Source: Selenomonas timonae (GTDB lineage Bacteria > Bacillota > Negativicutes > Selenomonadales > Selenomonadaceae). From it: DNA of 64,000 nucleotides. The stretch is taken from positions 1,129,001 to 1,193,000 of the forward strand of contig NZ_CP060204.1 of NCBI RefSeq assembly GCF_014250475.1, written 5' to 3'. Within the stretch, counting starts at the first letter, position 1, and the number at the start of each line of letters is the position of its first letter. The translations under genes were made by a program, and so were the position numbers. Shown piece by piece: positions 42,832-50,929 of this stretch. The notes under the pieces were generated by a model. The model had not been told where the DNA came from, searched no databases, and saw only the letters and a list, made by a program, of their open reading frames with translations.

Positions 42832-44430
42832 GTGGAGAGAACAGTAGGGAATGTCAAGGAAGGGTTTCAGCTTGTTGTCAAAGCTGACGGTAGTTATCTG
42901 ACAGTCTATCCGGCGACCAAGGACAATCCAGCGATTGACCTTGAGACACTGAAGCAGCGCCTCAAGGAGGCGCGCATCGCGGATTATGATGAACTTCAAG
43001 TGGCGCGCCTTGTGCGTGCGGCAAATGGATTCGAGGTGAAACTGGATATGGCTTCAGCAGACGATGGGGAAAATGAGGTCATCCCGTTTACGATTGAAAT
43101 TGCACGGGATGCAATGAGTGCTGCAGTCCGCTTCGATGAGAAGCGGGGCAATCTGGCGCCTGATGTCTCAGATGTGTTGGATGCGCTCGCTGCAAAGAAG
43201 GTTACCTATGGTATTGACCGCGATGCCATCGGGCGCGGTGTTGCGCGTCTGACTCCCTTTATGGCAGCGCGCGGAACGGCACCCGAGGCGGGCGTCGATG
43301 CGCGCATCGAAAAGAAATTCGATATGGGTGCAAAGGGGCGGCCTGCTGAGCGCGCCTATGACCGCGTGGACTATAAGGATATGAACATCTTTATCCGTGC
43401 GCAGATCGGCGATGTGCTTGCCGTGCGTATTCCAGAGACCAGCGGCGTGGCGGGCACCAATGTGTTTGGCGAAGAGGTTCCCGCAAAGCCGGGGAAACCG
43501 GCAGTGCTTCCACAGGGAAAGAATACGAAGATCGTCAATGAGCACGAACTCGTCGCGCTCATCGACGGGCAGATCGTAGATGATGGGAAGAAGATTGGCG
43601 TCGATCCTCATCTCGTCATTGACACGAGCGTCGATGTCGGCACGGGCAATGTCGACTTTGCCGGCAGCGTTGAAATCAAGGGCGATGTGGAGAGCGGCTT
43701 TGTCGTGAAGGCATCCGGAGATGTTGAGATCAGGGGCATGATCGGCGGGGCACAGGTTGAGGGACGCAACGTCATTGTGCATGGCGGCATTCGAGGCATG
43801 AACATCGGAAAGATTTACGCCGCTGAGGACATTAGCATCTCCTTCGTCGAGAATGCGAATATCGTTGCAGGGCGCGACATCTTTGTCAACGATGTGGTTT
43901 TGCACTCGGAGATGCGTGCGGGTCATCACGTCCGCGTCGAGGGGCGGCGCGGTATCATCACGGGCGGCAAGGTCGGCGCAGGCGAATCCATCCGTGCCAA
44001 GGTGATGGGCAATAACTTCTATGTCCAGACGAGCTTGGATGTCGGCATAGACCCGAACCTCAAGCATCAGCATGATACCTTGCTCAAGGAATGCCAGGCG
44101 GCGGTCAAGCGTCTGACGGAAATCCGTCTCTCGCTTGACACGCTGAAGAAACAGCCTCTTACGAGCCTTTCCGAGCGTCGGCGGGAGCAGCTCGTCGAGA
44201 TGACGCACGCGCAGTTCCCTCTTGCCAACGAGATCAAGAAGATGCAGGAGAAGCTCGCACAGATGGAGGAGGAGCTGGAGCAGATGAAGCGCGGCTCCGT
44301 GGCCGCCTCGGATACGATCTATCCCGGGGTGAACGTCACAATCAGCGGTGTGAAGAAGTCCGTGGAAGAGGAGCTGCATCACGCACGCTTGCAGATGCTC
44401 GATGGACAGATTGCTATAGGAGTCTTTTGA
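42832..44430 (+). CDS. DUF342 / FapA-family polymer-forming protein
   Basis: 532 residues from a GTG start (GGAAG 8 bases upstream). An N-terminal domain is followed by a beta-helical DUF342 core with repeated Val/Gly/Asp strands (VDVGTGNVDFAGSVEIKGD, GGIRGMNIGKI, RAGHHVRVEGRRGIITGG), then a C-terminal coiled coil (about residues 420-490) and a small end domain. FapA-like proteins are common beside flagellar and chemotaxis genes in Firmicutes; the role is not settled. Confidence 0.85.
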   Translation: MERTVGNVKEGFQLVVKADGSYLTVYPATKDNPAIDLETLKQRLKEARIADYDELQVARLVRAANGFEVKLDMASADDGENEVIPFTIEIARDAMSAAVRFDEKRGNLAPDVSDVLDALAAKKVTYGIDRDAIGRGVARLTPFMAARGTAPEAGVDARIEKKFDMGAKGRPAERAYDRVDYKDMNIFIRAQIGDVLAVRIPETSGVAGTNVFGEEVPAKPGKPAVLPQGKNTKIVNEHELVALIDGQIVDDGKKIGVDPHLVIDTSVDVGTGNVDFAGSVEIKGDVESGFVVKASGDVEIRGMIGGAQVEGRNVIVHGGIRGMNIGKIYAAEDISISFVENANIVAGRDIFVNDVVLHSEMRAGHHVRVEGRRGIITGGKVGAGESIRAKVMGNNFYVQTSLDVGIDPNLKHQHDTLLKECQAAVKRLTEIRLSLDTLKKQPLTSLSERRREQLVEMTHAQFPLANEIKKMQEKLAQMEEELEQMKRGSVAASDTIYPGVNVTISGVKKSVEEELHHARLQMLDGQIAIGVF

Positions 44431-44448
44431 AGAGAGGCAGGTGCCGTG

Positions 44449-44781
44449 ATGAATGTCACGCCAATCAGCATGCAGATGATGATCCCGCAGTCCAATGAGG
44501 CAGGGAACGTCCAAAGCAATATGCAGAATCAGGTCAACGTCCAGCAGAGTTTTGAATCCATCCGTCAGAGGCAGGATGCTGAACTCGCTCGTCAGCAGGT
44601 GCGGGCAAAGGAGCAGGCCAGCGAGGATGCGCGTGTGAAGGATGATCCGGAGCGTGAGCGGCGGCAGGGCGGTCGCGGCGGCGATGGACGACGCCGTGAC
44701 CGCGAGGATCACGGGCCAGAGCTGCTGCAGCGACTGGCTGCCGATCCGAGTCGCGGCGTGCATCTTGACATCAGTTTTTGA
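44449..44781 (+). CDS. small charged protein of unknown function
   Basis: 110 residues. The N-terminus is Met/Gln/Asn-rich (MNVTPISMQMMIPQSNEAGN), and the middle is an Arg/Glu/Asp-rich, probably disordered or helical stretch. No membrane segment, signal peptide or known domain is recognisable. ATG 44449 follows AGAGGCAGG. It lies between the DUF342 gene and a membrane coiled-coil gene. The position suggests a flagellar accessory or export-related protein, but that is inference. Confidence 0.65.
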   Translation: MNVTPISMQMMIPQSNEAGNVQSNMQNQVNVQQSFESIRQRQDAELARQQVRAKEQASEDARVKDDPERERRQGGRGGDGRRRDREDHGPELLQRLAADPSRGVHLDISF

Positions 44782-44814
44782 TTTTTGAAATGTGGATAAG
44801 GGAGGCGTCCTGTT

Positions 44815-45639
44815 ATTATTTCTGTTACCGAAATTCTGGGGGCACTCATCATCCTCGGGGCGGTTCTTCTGCTCATCGTGCGCTACGTTCTTCATCGGCG
44901 TCAACGCAGCGATGAGGCGGATGAGGATCTTGCGGAATCCATTGAGAAGCTGAAAAAGGAGCTGCAGCAGTCTGCTGACACCATCATCAAGCGTCTCGGC
45001 TCTCATGTGACGAAACTCGAGGGGTTGTTGCGTGAGGCGGATGACCGGCGCGTGCGCCTCGAGACGCGCGTTGCAGATGCGCAGCGCCTCGAGTGGGCGT
45101 TGCGCCAGCGCATTGAGGAGTTGGAACGCCGCTTGCGCGATCTCGGTCAGACCGCGTCTGTTCCTGCTGCTCCCAAGGCAATTCCTGCGGTGGAGACCCC
45201 CGCGTCTCCCATGCCACAGGTGCAGGAGGCGCGGCGTACGGACGGCGATGAATTCGCCGCCGTTCTGCACGCATCCATTCTGCGTGAGCAGGCGCGTGCC
45301 ACGGCAGAGCCTCCAGCGCAGCCGTATACGACAGGGGCTGCGCCGCAGGTCTATGTGCCGCACGCGCCACGCGCCGCGTTGTCGCAGGAACGACCGGCGC
45401 CTCCACCTCCGACACACGGGCAGCCGATGCCGCTGCAGCGCACACAGCTTCCTGATACATCTGTGCCCCCGCCTCCAGCTCCTCCCATAGAACCGGAAGC
45501 ACCCGCAAAGGAGGACGAAGCGATCATCAAGGCACGTGCACTCCTGCGTGCGGGACGTACGATCGAGCAGGTCGCACGCGAGACGGGGGTCGAGATCGGG
45601 GCGCTCCGTCTCATGAAGCAGATGACGCAAAGGGATTGA
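44815..45639 (+). CDS. membrane-anchored coiled-coil protein with C-terminal HTH-like domain (DUF6115-like)
   Basis: About 274 residues. An N-terminal membrane helix (ITEILGALIILGAVLLLIV) is followed by a coiled coil (about residues 30-115), a Pro/Ala-rich linker, and a C-terminal helical motif (ARALLRAGRTIEQVARETGV) like DUF6115 proteins of flagellar operons. No ATG, GTG or TTG lies in frame between the upstream stop (44797) and GTG 44878, and starting at 44878 would delete most of the membrane helix. GGGAGG at 44800-44805 instead points to ATT 44815 (or 44818). The stop codon lies inside the tRNA promoter's -35 box. Confidence 0.75.
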   Translation: MISVTEILGALIILGAVLLLIVRYVLHRRQRSDEADEDLAESIEKLKKELQQSADTIIKRLGSHVTKLEGLLREADDRRVRLETRVADAQRLEWALRQRIEELERRLRDLGQTASVPAAPKAIPAVETPASPMPQVQEARRTDGDEFAAVLHASILREQARATAEPPAQPYTTGAAPQVYVPHAPRAALSQERPAPPPPTHGQPMPLQRTQLPDTSVPPPPAPPIEPEAPAKEDEAIIKARALLRAGRTIEQVARETGVEIGALRLMKQMTQRD

Positions 45640-45664
45640 CAAAACGAGAAAAGACCGTTATAAT
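45636..45664 (+). promoter_or_regulatory. strong sigma-70 promoter of tRNA-Pro
   Basis: Consensus TTGACA (45636-45641), 17-bp spacer, consensus TATAAT (45659-45664), ten bases before the tRNA. The -35 box overlaps the stop codon of the preceding gene. Confidence 0.95.
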
Positions 45665-45674
45665 ACCATTTGTT

Positions 45675-45751
45675 CGGGACGTAGCTCAGCTTGGTAGAGC
45701 GCTTCCTTGGGGTGGAAGAGGTCGTGAGTTCAAATCTCGTCGTTCCGACCA
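45675..45751 (+). tRNA. tRNA-Pro (anticodon GGG)
   Basis: A 77-base cloverleaf. The 7-bp acceptor stem CGGGACG/CGTTCCG has one G-T pair. The D arm is GCTC..GAGC. The anticodon stem CTTCC/GGAAG encloses the loop TTGGGGT with anticodon GGG. The T loop is TTCAAAT, the discriminator is A, and CCA is encoded. It reads CCC and CCU codons. Confidence 0.96.
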
Positions 45752-45764
45752 CTTTCAGCATAGG

Positions 45765-45795
45765 AACCTCCGCGCAGCTTGCGTGGAGGTTTTTT
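45765..45795 (+). terminator. terminator after tRNA-Pro
   Basis: AACCTCCGCGC / GCGTGGAGGTT (one G-T pair) around a 5-nt loop, followed by a T run. Confidence 0.88.
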
Positions 45796-45816
45796 CGCAT
45801 AAGGAGGAGGGCTCCT

Positions 45817-46449
45817 ATGAATCTTATTGTCGATGTCGGTGTACTTCAGGTGCTGCTGCTCGCCGTCATGTTCCTCTCCATCATGGTGGAGATCAAGACA
45901 GGCGGCCTCGGCGTGGGCGTCCTGCTCGGTATTGTCGCGGCGGCGGTCTTCTGGGGCAGCCAATATACACGGGGACTCGTGGAACTCTATCACATAGCGG
46001 TCTTTCTTGCGGGCGTGCTCATGATTATCGTGGAGATCTTGCTGCCGACCGTGGGGCTGCTCGCGGGGCTCGGTGTTGCGGCAATGCTCTACAGCATTGT
46101 GCTCGCGCTCGGCGGGGACATCGGCGCACTCGCGGCGCTTGGGATCGCACTCGTGATCTCCGTTGTGCTCTTCATGCTCATCGTCTCGCGTCTGCCGTCG
46201 AGCAAACTGTGGAACAAGATCGTTCTGCAGAAGAGCTCGCGCACACAGGAGGGCTATGTCAGCGCGGCGGAGCAGTCCGAACTTGTAGGGAAAACGGGCG
46301 AGGTGCTCACGGAGCTGCGTCCTTCGGGGACGGCACGCATTGACGGCCGCCCCGTGGATGTCATCTCGGAGGGCGCGTATATTCAAAAAGGGAAGCAGAT
46401 TGTTGTCCTGTCCGTGAACGGCAGCCGCGTCGTCGTGCGCGAGGCATAG
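45817..46449 (+). CDS. nfeD: NfeD-family membrane protein
   Basis: 210 residues. Four or five membrane helices lie in the first 130 residues (LMIIVEILLPTVGLLAGLGV), followed by a C-terminal OB-fold domain (GKTGEVLTELRPSGTARIDG). It is the short NfeD form without the N-terminal serine protease. These proteins work with flotillins in membrane microdomains, and floA follows at 35 bases. ATG 45817 has AAGGAGGAGGG upstream; longer frames would run into the tRNA. Confidence 0.92.
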   Translation: MNLIVDVGVLQVLLLAVMFLSIMVEIKTGGLGVGVLLGIVAAAVFWGSQYTRGLVELYHIAVFLAGVLMIIVEILLPTVGLLAGLGVAAMLYSIVLALGGDIGALAALGIALVISVVLFMLIVSRLPSSKLWNKIVLQKSSRTQEGYVSAAEQSELVGKTGEVLTELRPSGTARIDGRPVDVISEGAYIQKGKQIVVLSVNGSRVVVREA

Positions 46450-46483
46450 CTAGGCATCGGGCAGAAATACTAAGGAGGTACGT

Positions 46484-47482
46484 ATGGGAACTCTGTTTGG
46501 AGGAGCATTCCTCATTGTCATCGTCATTCTTGCCGTATCCATCTTTCTGCACTTTGTGCCGCTCGGACTCTGGATATCCGCGATCTCGGCAAATGTCTCG
46601 GTCAGCATCATGTCTCTGATCGGCATGCGCCTGCGCCGCGTTCCGCCGAGCCGCATCGTACTCCCGCTCATCAAGGCGAATAAGGCGGGGCTGGATGTCA
46701 GCGTGAACCAGCTCGAGGCGCACTACCTTGCGGGCGGCAACGTGGATAAGGTGGTTGACGCGCTCATCGCGTCCCATCGTGCACAGATCGCGCTGCCGTT
46801 CGAGCGTGCGGCGGCGATCGATCTCGCAGGGCGCGATGTGCTTGACGCCGTGCAGATGAGCGTCAACCCGAAGGTCATTGAGACACCGATTGTCTCCGCT
46901 GTCGCGGCGAACGGAATCGAGCTCAAGATCAAGGCACGTGTCACCGTCCGCGCAAACATCGACCGTCTCGTCGGCGGTGCGGGCGAGCCGACGATTATCG
47001 CGCGTGTCGGCGAGGGCATTGTCACGACGGTCGGCTCTTCAGAGAACCATAAGGACGTGCTCGCAAATCCCGATGACATCTCCAAGACGGTGCTCGGCAA
47101 GGGGCTCGATGCGGGTACGGCATTCGAGATTCTCTCCATCGACATCGCGGATGTCGATGTCGGGCGCAACATCGGTGCGGAGCTTCAGACCGACCAGGCG
47201 GAGGCGGACAAGCGCATCGCGCAGGCCAAGGCGGAGGAGCGCCGTGCAATGGCGGTTGCACGCGAGCAGGAGATGAAGGCGTACACGCAGGAGATGGAGG
47301 CAAAGGTTGTCGAGGCGCAGGCGGAGGTCCCGCACGCAATGGCGCAGGCGCTGCGCGAGGGTAAGCTCGGCGTGATGGACTACTATCAGCTGAACAACAT
47401 CCAGTCCGACACCGATATGCGTCAGGCAATCAGCTCTGCGGGCAAGAGCGATGAGAAGCACCCAACACCGCCCGTAAAGTGA
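46484..47482 (+). CDS. floA: flotillin-like protein FloA
   Basis: 332 residues. An N-terminal membrane-inserted segment ([20 protein letters not shown]) is followed by an SPFH domain and the signatures [44 protein letters not shown] and a Glu/Ala coiled coil, then [21 protein letters not shown]. It scaffolds functional membrane microdomains. The nfeD-floA order is standard. Confidence 0.94.
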   Translation: MGTLFGGAFLIVIVILAVSIFLHFVPLGLWISAISANVSVSIMSLIGMRLRRVPPSRIVLPLIKANKAGLDVSVNQLEAHYLAGGNVDKVVDALIASHRAQIALPFERAAAIDLAGRDVLDAVQMSVNPKVIETPIVSAVAANGIELKIKARVTVRANIDRLVGGAGEPTIIARVGEGIVTTVGSSENHKDVLANPDDISKTVLGKGLDAGTAFEILSIDIADVDVGRNIGAELQTDQAEADKRIAQAKAEERRAMAVAREQEMKAYTQEMEAKVVEAQAEVPHAMAQALREGKLGVMDYYQLNNIQSDTDMRQAISSAGKSDEKHPTPPVK

Positions 47483-47492
47483 GGCGAAGTAT

Positions 47493-47954
47493 ATGGAATA
47501 CCTCATTGTCATTGCTGTTGCCATAGCGCTTGCCGTCTTTGACGATCGCGTGCGCGGCAGAAAAAAAGTGCCGCCGCCGACGGTACCGCAGGATATCCCG
47601 CGGCCGAAGAAGCGCACGGCACAAACGGGCAGCTTTGAGATTCCACCGCTGCGCGGCGCTCCCCGCGATGTACAGATCACTGTTGACGCAGAGGTGCTGC
47701 GCGCGCAGGAACTACGCGCGCGGTGGGAGGAGCAGCAGCGGGAGGCACTGCGCGCCAAACGCGCACGTGAGCGAGAGGAGCGCCTTGCTGCAGAGCAGAT
47801 GGCTGCTGCCGCAGCCGTGCCGCATACGGGCGGACACGCGCATGCGCATGCGGCACTCTTGCCGCAGCTGACACCGGATACGATGAAGCAGGCGATCGTG
47901 CTTGCCGAGGTGCTCGGGAAGCCGCGCGCACTGCGCAGATTTCCAAGACGGTAA
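47493..47954 (+). CDS. small protein of unknown function after floA
   Basis: 153 residues. A short N-terminal hydrophobic stretch (MEYLIVIAVAIALAVF) could anchor or export it. A basic Pro-rich region, an Arg/Glu/Ala helix (about 70-110, probably coiled coil) and a His-rich patch (GGHAHAHAAL) follow. The last helix (TMKQAIVLAEVLGKPRALRRF) resembles a short conserved segment seen in proteins of this position. It is 10 bases after floA, so co-transcribed. No function can be assigned. Confidence 0.75.
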   Translation: MEYLIVIAVAIALAVFDDRVRGRKKVPPPTVPQDIPRPKKRTAQTGSFEIPPLRGAPRDVQITVDAEVLRAQELRARWEEQQREALRAKRAREREERLAAEQMAAAAAVPHTGGHAHAHAALLPQLTPDTMKQAIVLAEVLGKPRALRRFPRR

Positions 47955-47959
47955 AAAAT

Positions 47960-47995
47960 AGGAGCCCCTGCAGTCAACTGCAAGGGCTCCTATTT
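47960..47995. terminator. bidirectional terminator between the floA unit and the M48 gene
   Basis: AGGAGCCCCTGCAG / CTGCAAGGGCTCCT with a 4-nt loop and one bulge, flanked by A run on the left and T-rich sequence on the right, so it can end both converging transcripts. Confidence 0.88.
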
Positions 47996-48002
47996 TCTGT
48001 AG

Positions 48003-49076
48003 TTATTTAATTTGATTCAGCAGCGCTGCAATCTCAGCAGCGCTTGTGTCGCCGTCCGTGCAGCTGATGATGGGCTGCGCCCCGAGCATGACGGTACGTC
48101 CGTCCGCGTAGGCGGCGGAGGCAGCGTGCCCGTTGCGGTAGGCGGCTGCAAGATTCCCCATGACGAAGTAGGCACGCTCTGCAGAGCTCATCCCGCCGGC
48201 GGGGGCAGGTGTCAGAAGGCGCTTCTTGTTCACATAGACATCGCCGTCATCGACTGTCACCTTGCCGCCGCTCATCTCCGTGAGTTTCTTCGCGTAATTG
48301 TCGCGGCGGGAGGAATTCGACGGATGATCGGCAGCGCCCGACATGATGTCAAACGCATTCGCGGAGTTGTTGCCCGAGAGGTCGATCACGCGCTGCCATA
48401 CAGCAGCCGTTGCGCCTGGATTGTACGGAGAGCGTGAGATGTACTCAAATGCGAGGTTGTCCGCCTCCCACTCCATCGGCTTCGTGAGCCCCTGCCCGTT
48501 CCAGATATTTGCAGCGATCGCGCCGAGCACCGTACCCGTCGCGTTCGCGAGTATGGTAGGCCCGAGTGAGCGCTTCATGCCCTTGGCGGGGTGATCCTTC
48601 TGTCCGTGTCCCATTTCATGGGCGAGCACGACGGCGATCTCGTCCTCATTCGAGAGATAGCTGTAGAGCCCGACGTTGACACTCATATTGTGCCCAAGCG
48701 TGCAGAAGGCATTGAACCCCTCCTGCTGATTGATGAAATAATTGTATGGGCGGTCATAGACGGTCGCATCCATGGAGCCGATTGCCGCCGTGAGATTCGT
48801 AAAGATGCGGTCAAGCTGACTGTTCAGATCCCAGCGGTAATACACGCCGTATTTTTCCTGCAGTTCCTGAAAGAGTGCCTGACGTCCCTCTTCGGTCGTG
48901 TTGTAGTACTTGATCTGCTTGTTCATCTCGTCTGCCGCAGCCGCACCGCCGATGATTGCGCCGATGATCCTACCCGTATTTGCCTCAGCCGTGGCGGGCG
49001 GCACTGCAATGCCCGCTGTGATTACCGCTGAGAGTGCGAGCGCAATCCCCTTGCGCATCCATTTTTTCTTGTTCAT
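48003..49076 (-). CDS. secreted M48-family metalloprotease
   Basis: 357 residues. A signal peptide (basic MNKKKWMRKG, hydrophobic core, cleavage near ATAEA at about residue 30-32). The zinc motif is H153-E154-x-x-H157 in AHEMGHGQKDH, with the third ligand Glu in EWEADNLAFEY. The C-terminal region carries a mixed domain of unknown role. It resembles BepA/YfgC- and Oma1-type proteases of the cell envelope. In a diderm Firmicute it would be periplasmic and could serve outer-membrane quality control (inference). It is transcribed divergently from rny. Confidence 0.9.
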   Translation of the reverse strand: MNKKKWMRKGIALALSAVITAGIAVPPATAEANTGRIIGAIIGGAAAADEMNKQIKYYNTTEEGRQALFQELQEKYGVYYRWDLNSQLDRIFTNLTAAIGSMDATVYDRPYNYFINQQEGFNAFCTLGHNMSVNVGLYSYLSNEDEIAVVLAHEMGHGQKDHPAKGMKRSLGPTILANATGTVLGAIAANIWNGQGLTKPMEWEADNLAFEYISRSPYNPGATAAVWQRVIDLSGNNSANAFDIMSGAADHPSNSSRRDNYAKKLTEMSGGKVTVDDGDVYVNKKRLLTPAPAGGMSSAERAYFVMGNLAAAYRNGHAASAAYADGRTVMLGAQPIISCTDGDTSAAEIAALLNQIK

Positions 49077-49215
49077 TTTCCTACTCCTTCCATGAAGCCG
49101 TGAACATATTATAAGCGATGAAATGCGGCTTCTTCCATGTAAAAGAGGTTATAAAGTGTCTGCGAAAATAAAATAAATCATTCAGTCGGAAAGTCTGGCA
49201 GACCGCACAGAATTC

Positions 49216-49244
49216 TTGACACTATAGAGAAAAAACATTAAAAT
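49216..49244 (+). promoter_or_regulatory. sigma-70-type promoter of rny
   Basis: TTGACA (49216-49221), 17-bp spacer, TAAAAT (49239-49244). The M48 gene on the other strand probably uses a TATAAT at 49108-49113. Confidence 0.85.
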
Positions 49245-49297
49245 GGATAGAAGTATTCTATAGGCATTTTTGCATTATGAAAAAGGAGGTGGCTGTT

Positions 49298-50833
49298 ATT
49301 ATTACTGAATTACTAACGGTAATTATTGCTGTCGCCGTTGGTGTTGCTGCGGGCTATGTTGCACGCAGACGCACGGCGGAGGCTCAGATAGGATCAGCCG
49401 AAGACGAAGCAAAGCGCATTGTCGAAGAAGCCGGAAAGAAGGCTGAGACAAAGCAGAAGGAAGCACTGCTCGAGGCGAAGGAGGAGATCCAGCGCCAGCG
49501 GCAGGAGTTCGAACGAGATACGAAGGAGCGCCGCAGCGAGATTCAGCGCCTTGAGCGCCGCACGATCCAGAAGGAGGAGAATCTCGACCGCAAACTTGAG
49601 TCCATCGAAAAGAAGGAAGAGGGGCTTGCGCGTAAGGAGGCACGCATCGACAAGACGCAGGCTGAGATTACAGCACTCTACGAGACCCAGAAGCAGGAGC
49701 TCGAGCGCGTCTCGGGGCTCTCGTCAGAGGAGGCTCGCACGATTCTCATGGCGGAGGCAGAGGAAGAGCTGAAGCATGAGAAGGCACGGAAGATCAAGGA
49801 GTACATCCAGCAGACAAAGGACGAGGCGGACAAGGCAGCACGGGAGATCCTGAGCGTGGCGATCCAGCGTTGCGCCGCTGATCACGTGGCGGAGACGACG
49901 GTCTCAGTTGTGGCATTGCCAAACGACGAGATGAAGGGGCGCATCATCGGGCGTGAGGGGCGTAATATCCGCACCCTCGAGACGCTGACGGGCATCGACC
50001 TCATCATCGACGATACGCCGGAGGCGGTCATCCTCTCCGGGTTCGACCCTGTGCGGCGCGAGGTTGCGCGCATTGCGCTCGAAAAGCTGATTCAGGACGG
50101 GCGTATTCATCCCGCACGCATCGAAGAGATGATCGAGAAGGCGCGACGTGAGGTCGATCAGCGCATCAAGGAGGCGGGGGAGCAAGCGACGTTCGAGACG
50201 GGCGTCCACGGCATCCATCCTGAGCTCGTGCGTCTCCTCGGACGCATGCGCTATCGGACGAGCTACGGGCAGAACGTGCTCGCACACTCCATCGAGGTCG
50301 CGCATCTCGCAGGTCTCATGGCGGCAGAGCTCGACTGTGATGTCATGCTCGCCAAGCGCGGCGGACTCCTGCACGACATCGGCAAGGCGGTCAGCCACGA
50401 GGTTGAGGGGCCTCATGTGACGGTCGGCGCCGATCTCGCGCGCAAGTACCGCGAGTCCAAGGAAGTCATCAACATCATTGCCTGCCATCATGGCGATGAG
50501 GAGGCGACGACGATCGAGGCGGTGCTCGTCGCTGCGGCGGTTGCGGTCTCGGCAGCACGGCCGGGGGCACGCCGTGAGAGCCTCGAGTCCTACATCAAGC
50601 GACTCAAGGCGCTCGAGGAGATCGCCGAGTCGTTTGACGGCGTGGAGCGTTGCTTTGCAATTCAGGCAGGGCGCGAGATCCGCGTCATGGTAAAGCCGGA
50701 CAAGGTGGATGATGCAGGCGCTGCCGTGCTCGTCCACGACATTGTAAAGAAGATCGAGGGCGATCTCGAATATCCGGGGCAGATCAAGGCGACGGTCATT
50801 CGTGAGACGCGCGTCGTCGACTATGCCAAGTAA
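49298..50833 (+). CDS. rny: ribonuclease Y
   Basis: About 511 residues. An N-terminal membrane helix ([17 protein letters not shown]), a long coiled coil (about residues 25-170), a KH domain ([17 protein letters not shown]) and an HD domain ([13 protein letters not shown]) are all present. It is the membrane endonuclease that starts mRNA decay. The start is unusual: ATG 49277 is followed, not preceded, by the perfect ribosome-binding site AAAAGGAGGTG (49281-49291). Eight bases after it lies in-frame ATT 49298, giving M-ITELLTV. If ATG 49277 is used the protein is seven residues longer. ymdB, the usual partner, lies two genes downstream. Confidence 0.93.
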   Translation: MITELLTVIIAVAVGVAAGYVARRRTAEAQIGSAEDEAKRIVEEAGKKAETKQKEALLEAKEEIQRQRQEFERDTKERRSEIQRLERRTIQKEENLDRKLESIEKKEEGLARKEARIDKTQAEITALYETQKQELERVSGLSSEEARTILMAEAEEELKHEKARKIKEYIQQTKDEADKAAREILSVAIQRCAADHVAETTVSVVALPNDEMKGRIIGREGRNIRTLETLTGIDLIIDDTPEAVILSGFDPVRREVARIALEKLIQDGRIHPARIEEMIEKARREVDQRIKEAGEQATFETGVHGIHPELVRLLGRMRYRTSYGQNVLAHSIEVAHLAGLMAAELDCDVMLAKRGGLLHDIGKAVSHEVEGPHVTVGADLARKYRESKEVINIIACHHGDEEATTIEAVLVAAAVAVSAARPGARRESLESYIKRLKALEEIAESFDGVERCFAIQAGREIRVMVKPDKVDDAGAAVLVHDIVKKIEGDLEYPGQIKATVIRETRVVDYAK

Positions 50834-50863
50834 ACGGTCGCAGTCGATACGGAGAATCGAATC

Positions 50864-50881
50864 AGGGGGCGCAAGCCCCCT
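50864..50881 (+). terminator. weak hairpin after rny
   Basis: AGGGGGC-GCAA-GCCCCCT, a 7-bp perfect stem with a GCAA tetraloop, followed only by CATTTCT. It may attenuate or stabilise the transcript more than end it. Confidence 0.45.
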
Positions 50882-50929
50882 CATTTCTCGGAGTTGCAGC
50901 ATGGAGCAGCGACTCCCCAAGGAGGATAT

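Noticed and set aside
42800-42900. Sigma-28 promoters before flagellar and chemotaxis genes
   Set aside because: Looked for TAAA-N15-GCCGATAA in front of motA, cheY, flhA, the DUF342 gene, flgB and flbD; none gave a convincing match.
43168-45642. An 824-codon open frame on the minus strand
   Set aside because: It lies opposite three plus-strand genes whose frames match known families; long antisense frames are expected in G/C-rich DNA with few stop codons. Its translation is Leu/His/Asp-rich without domain motifs.
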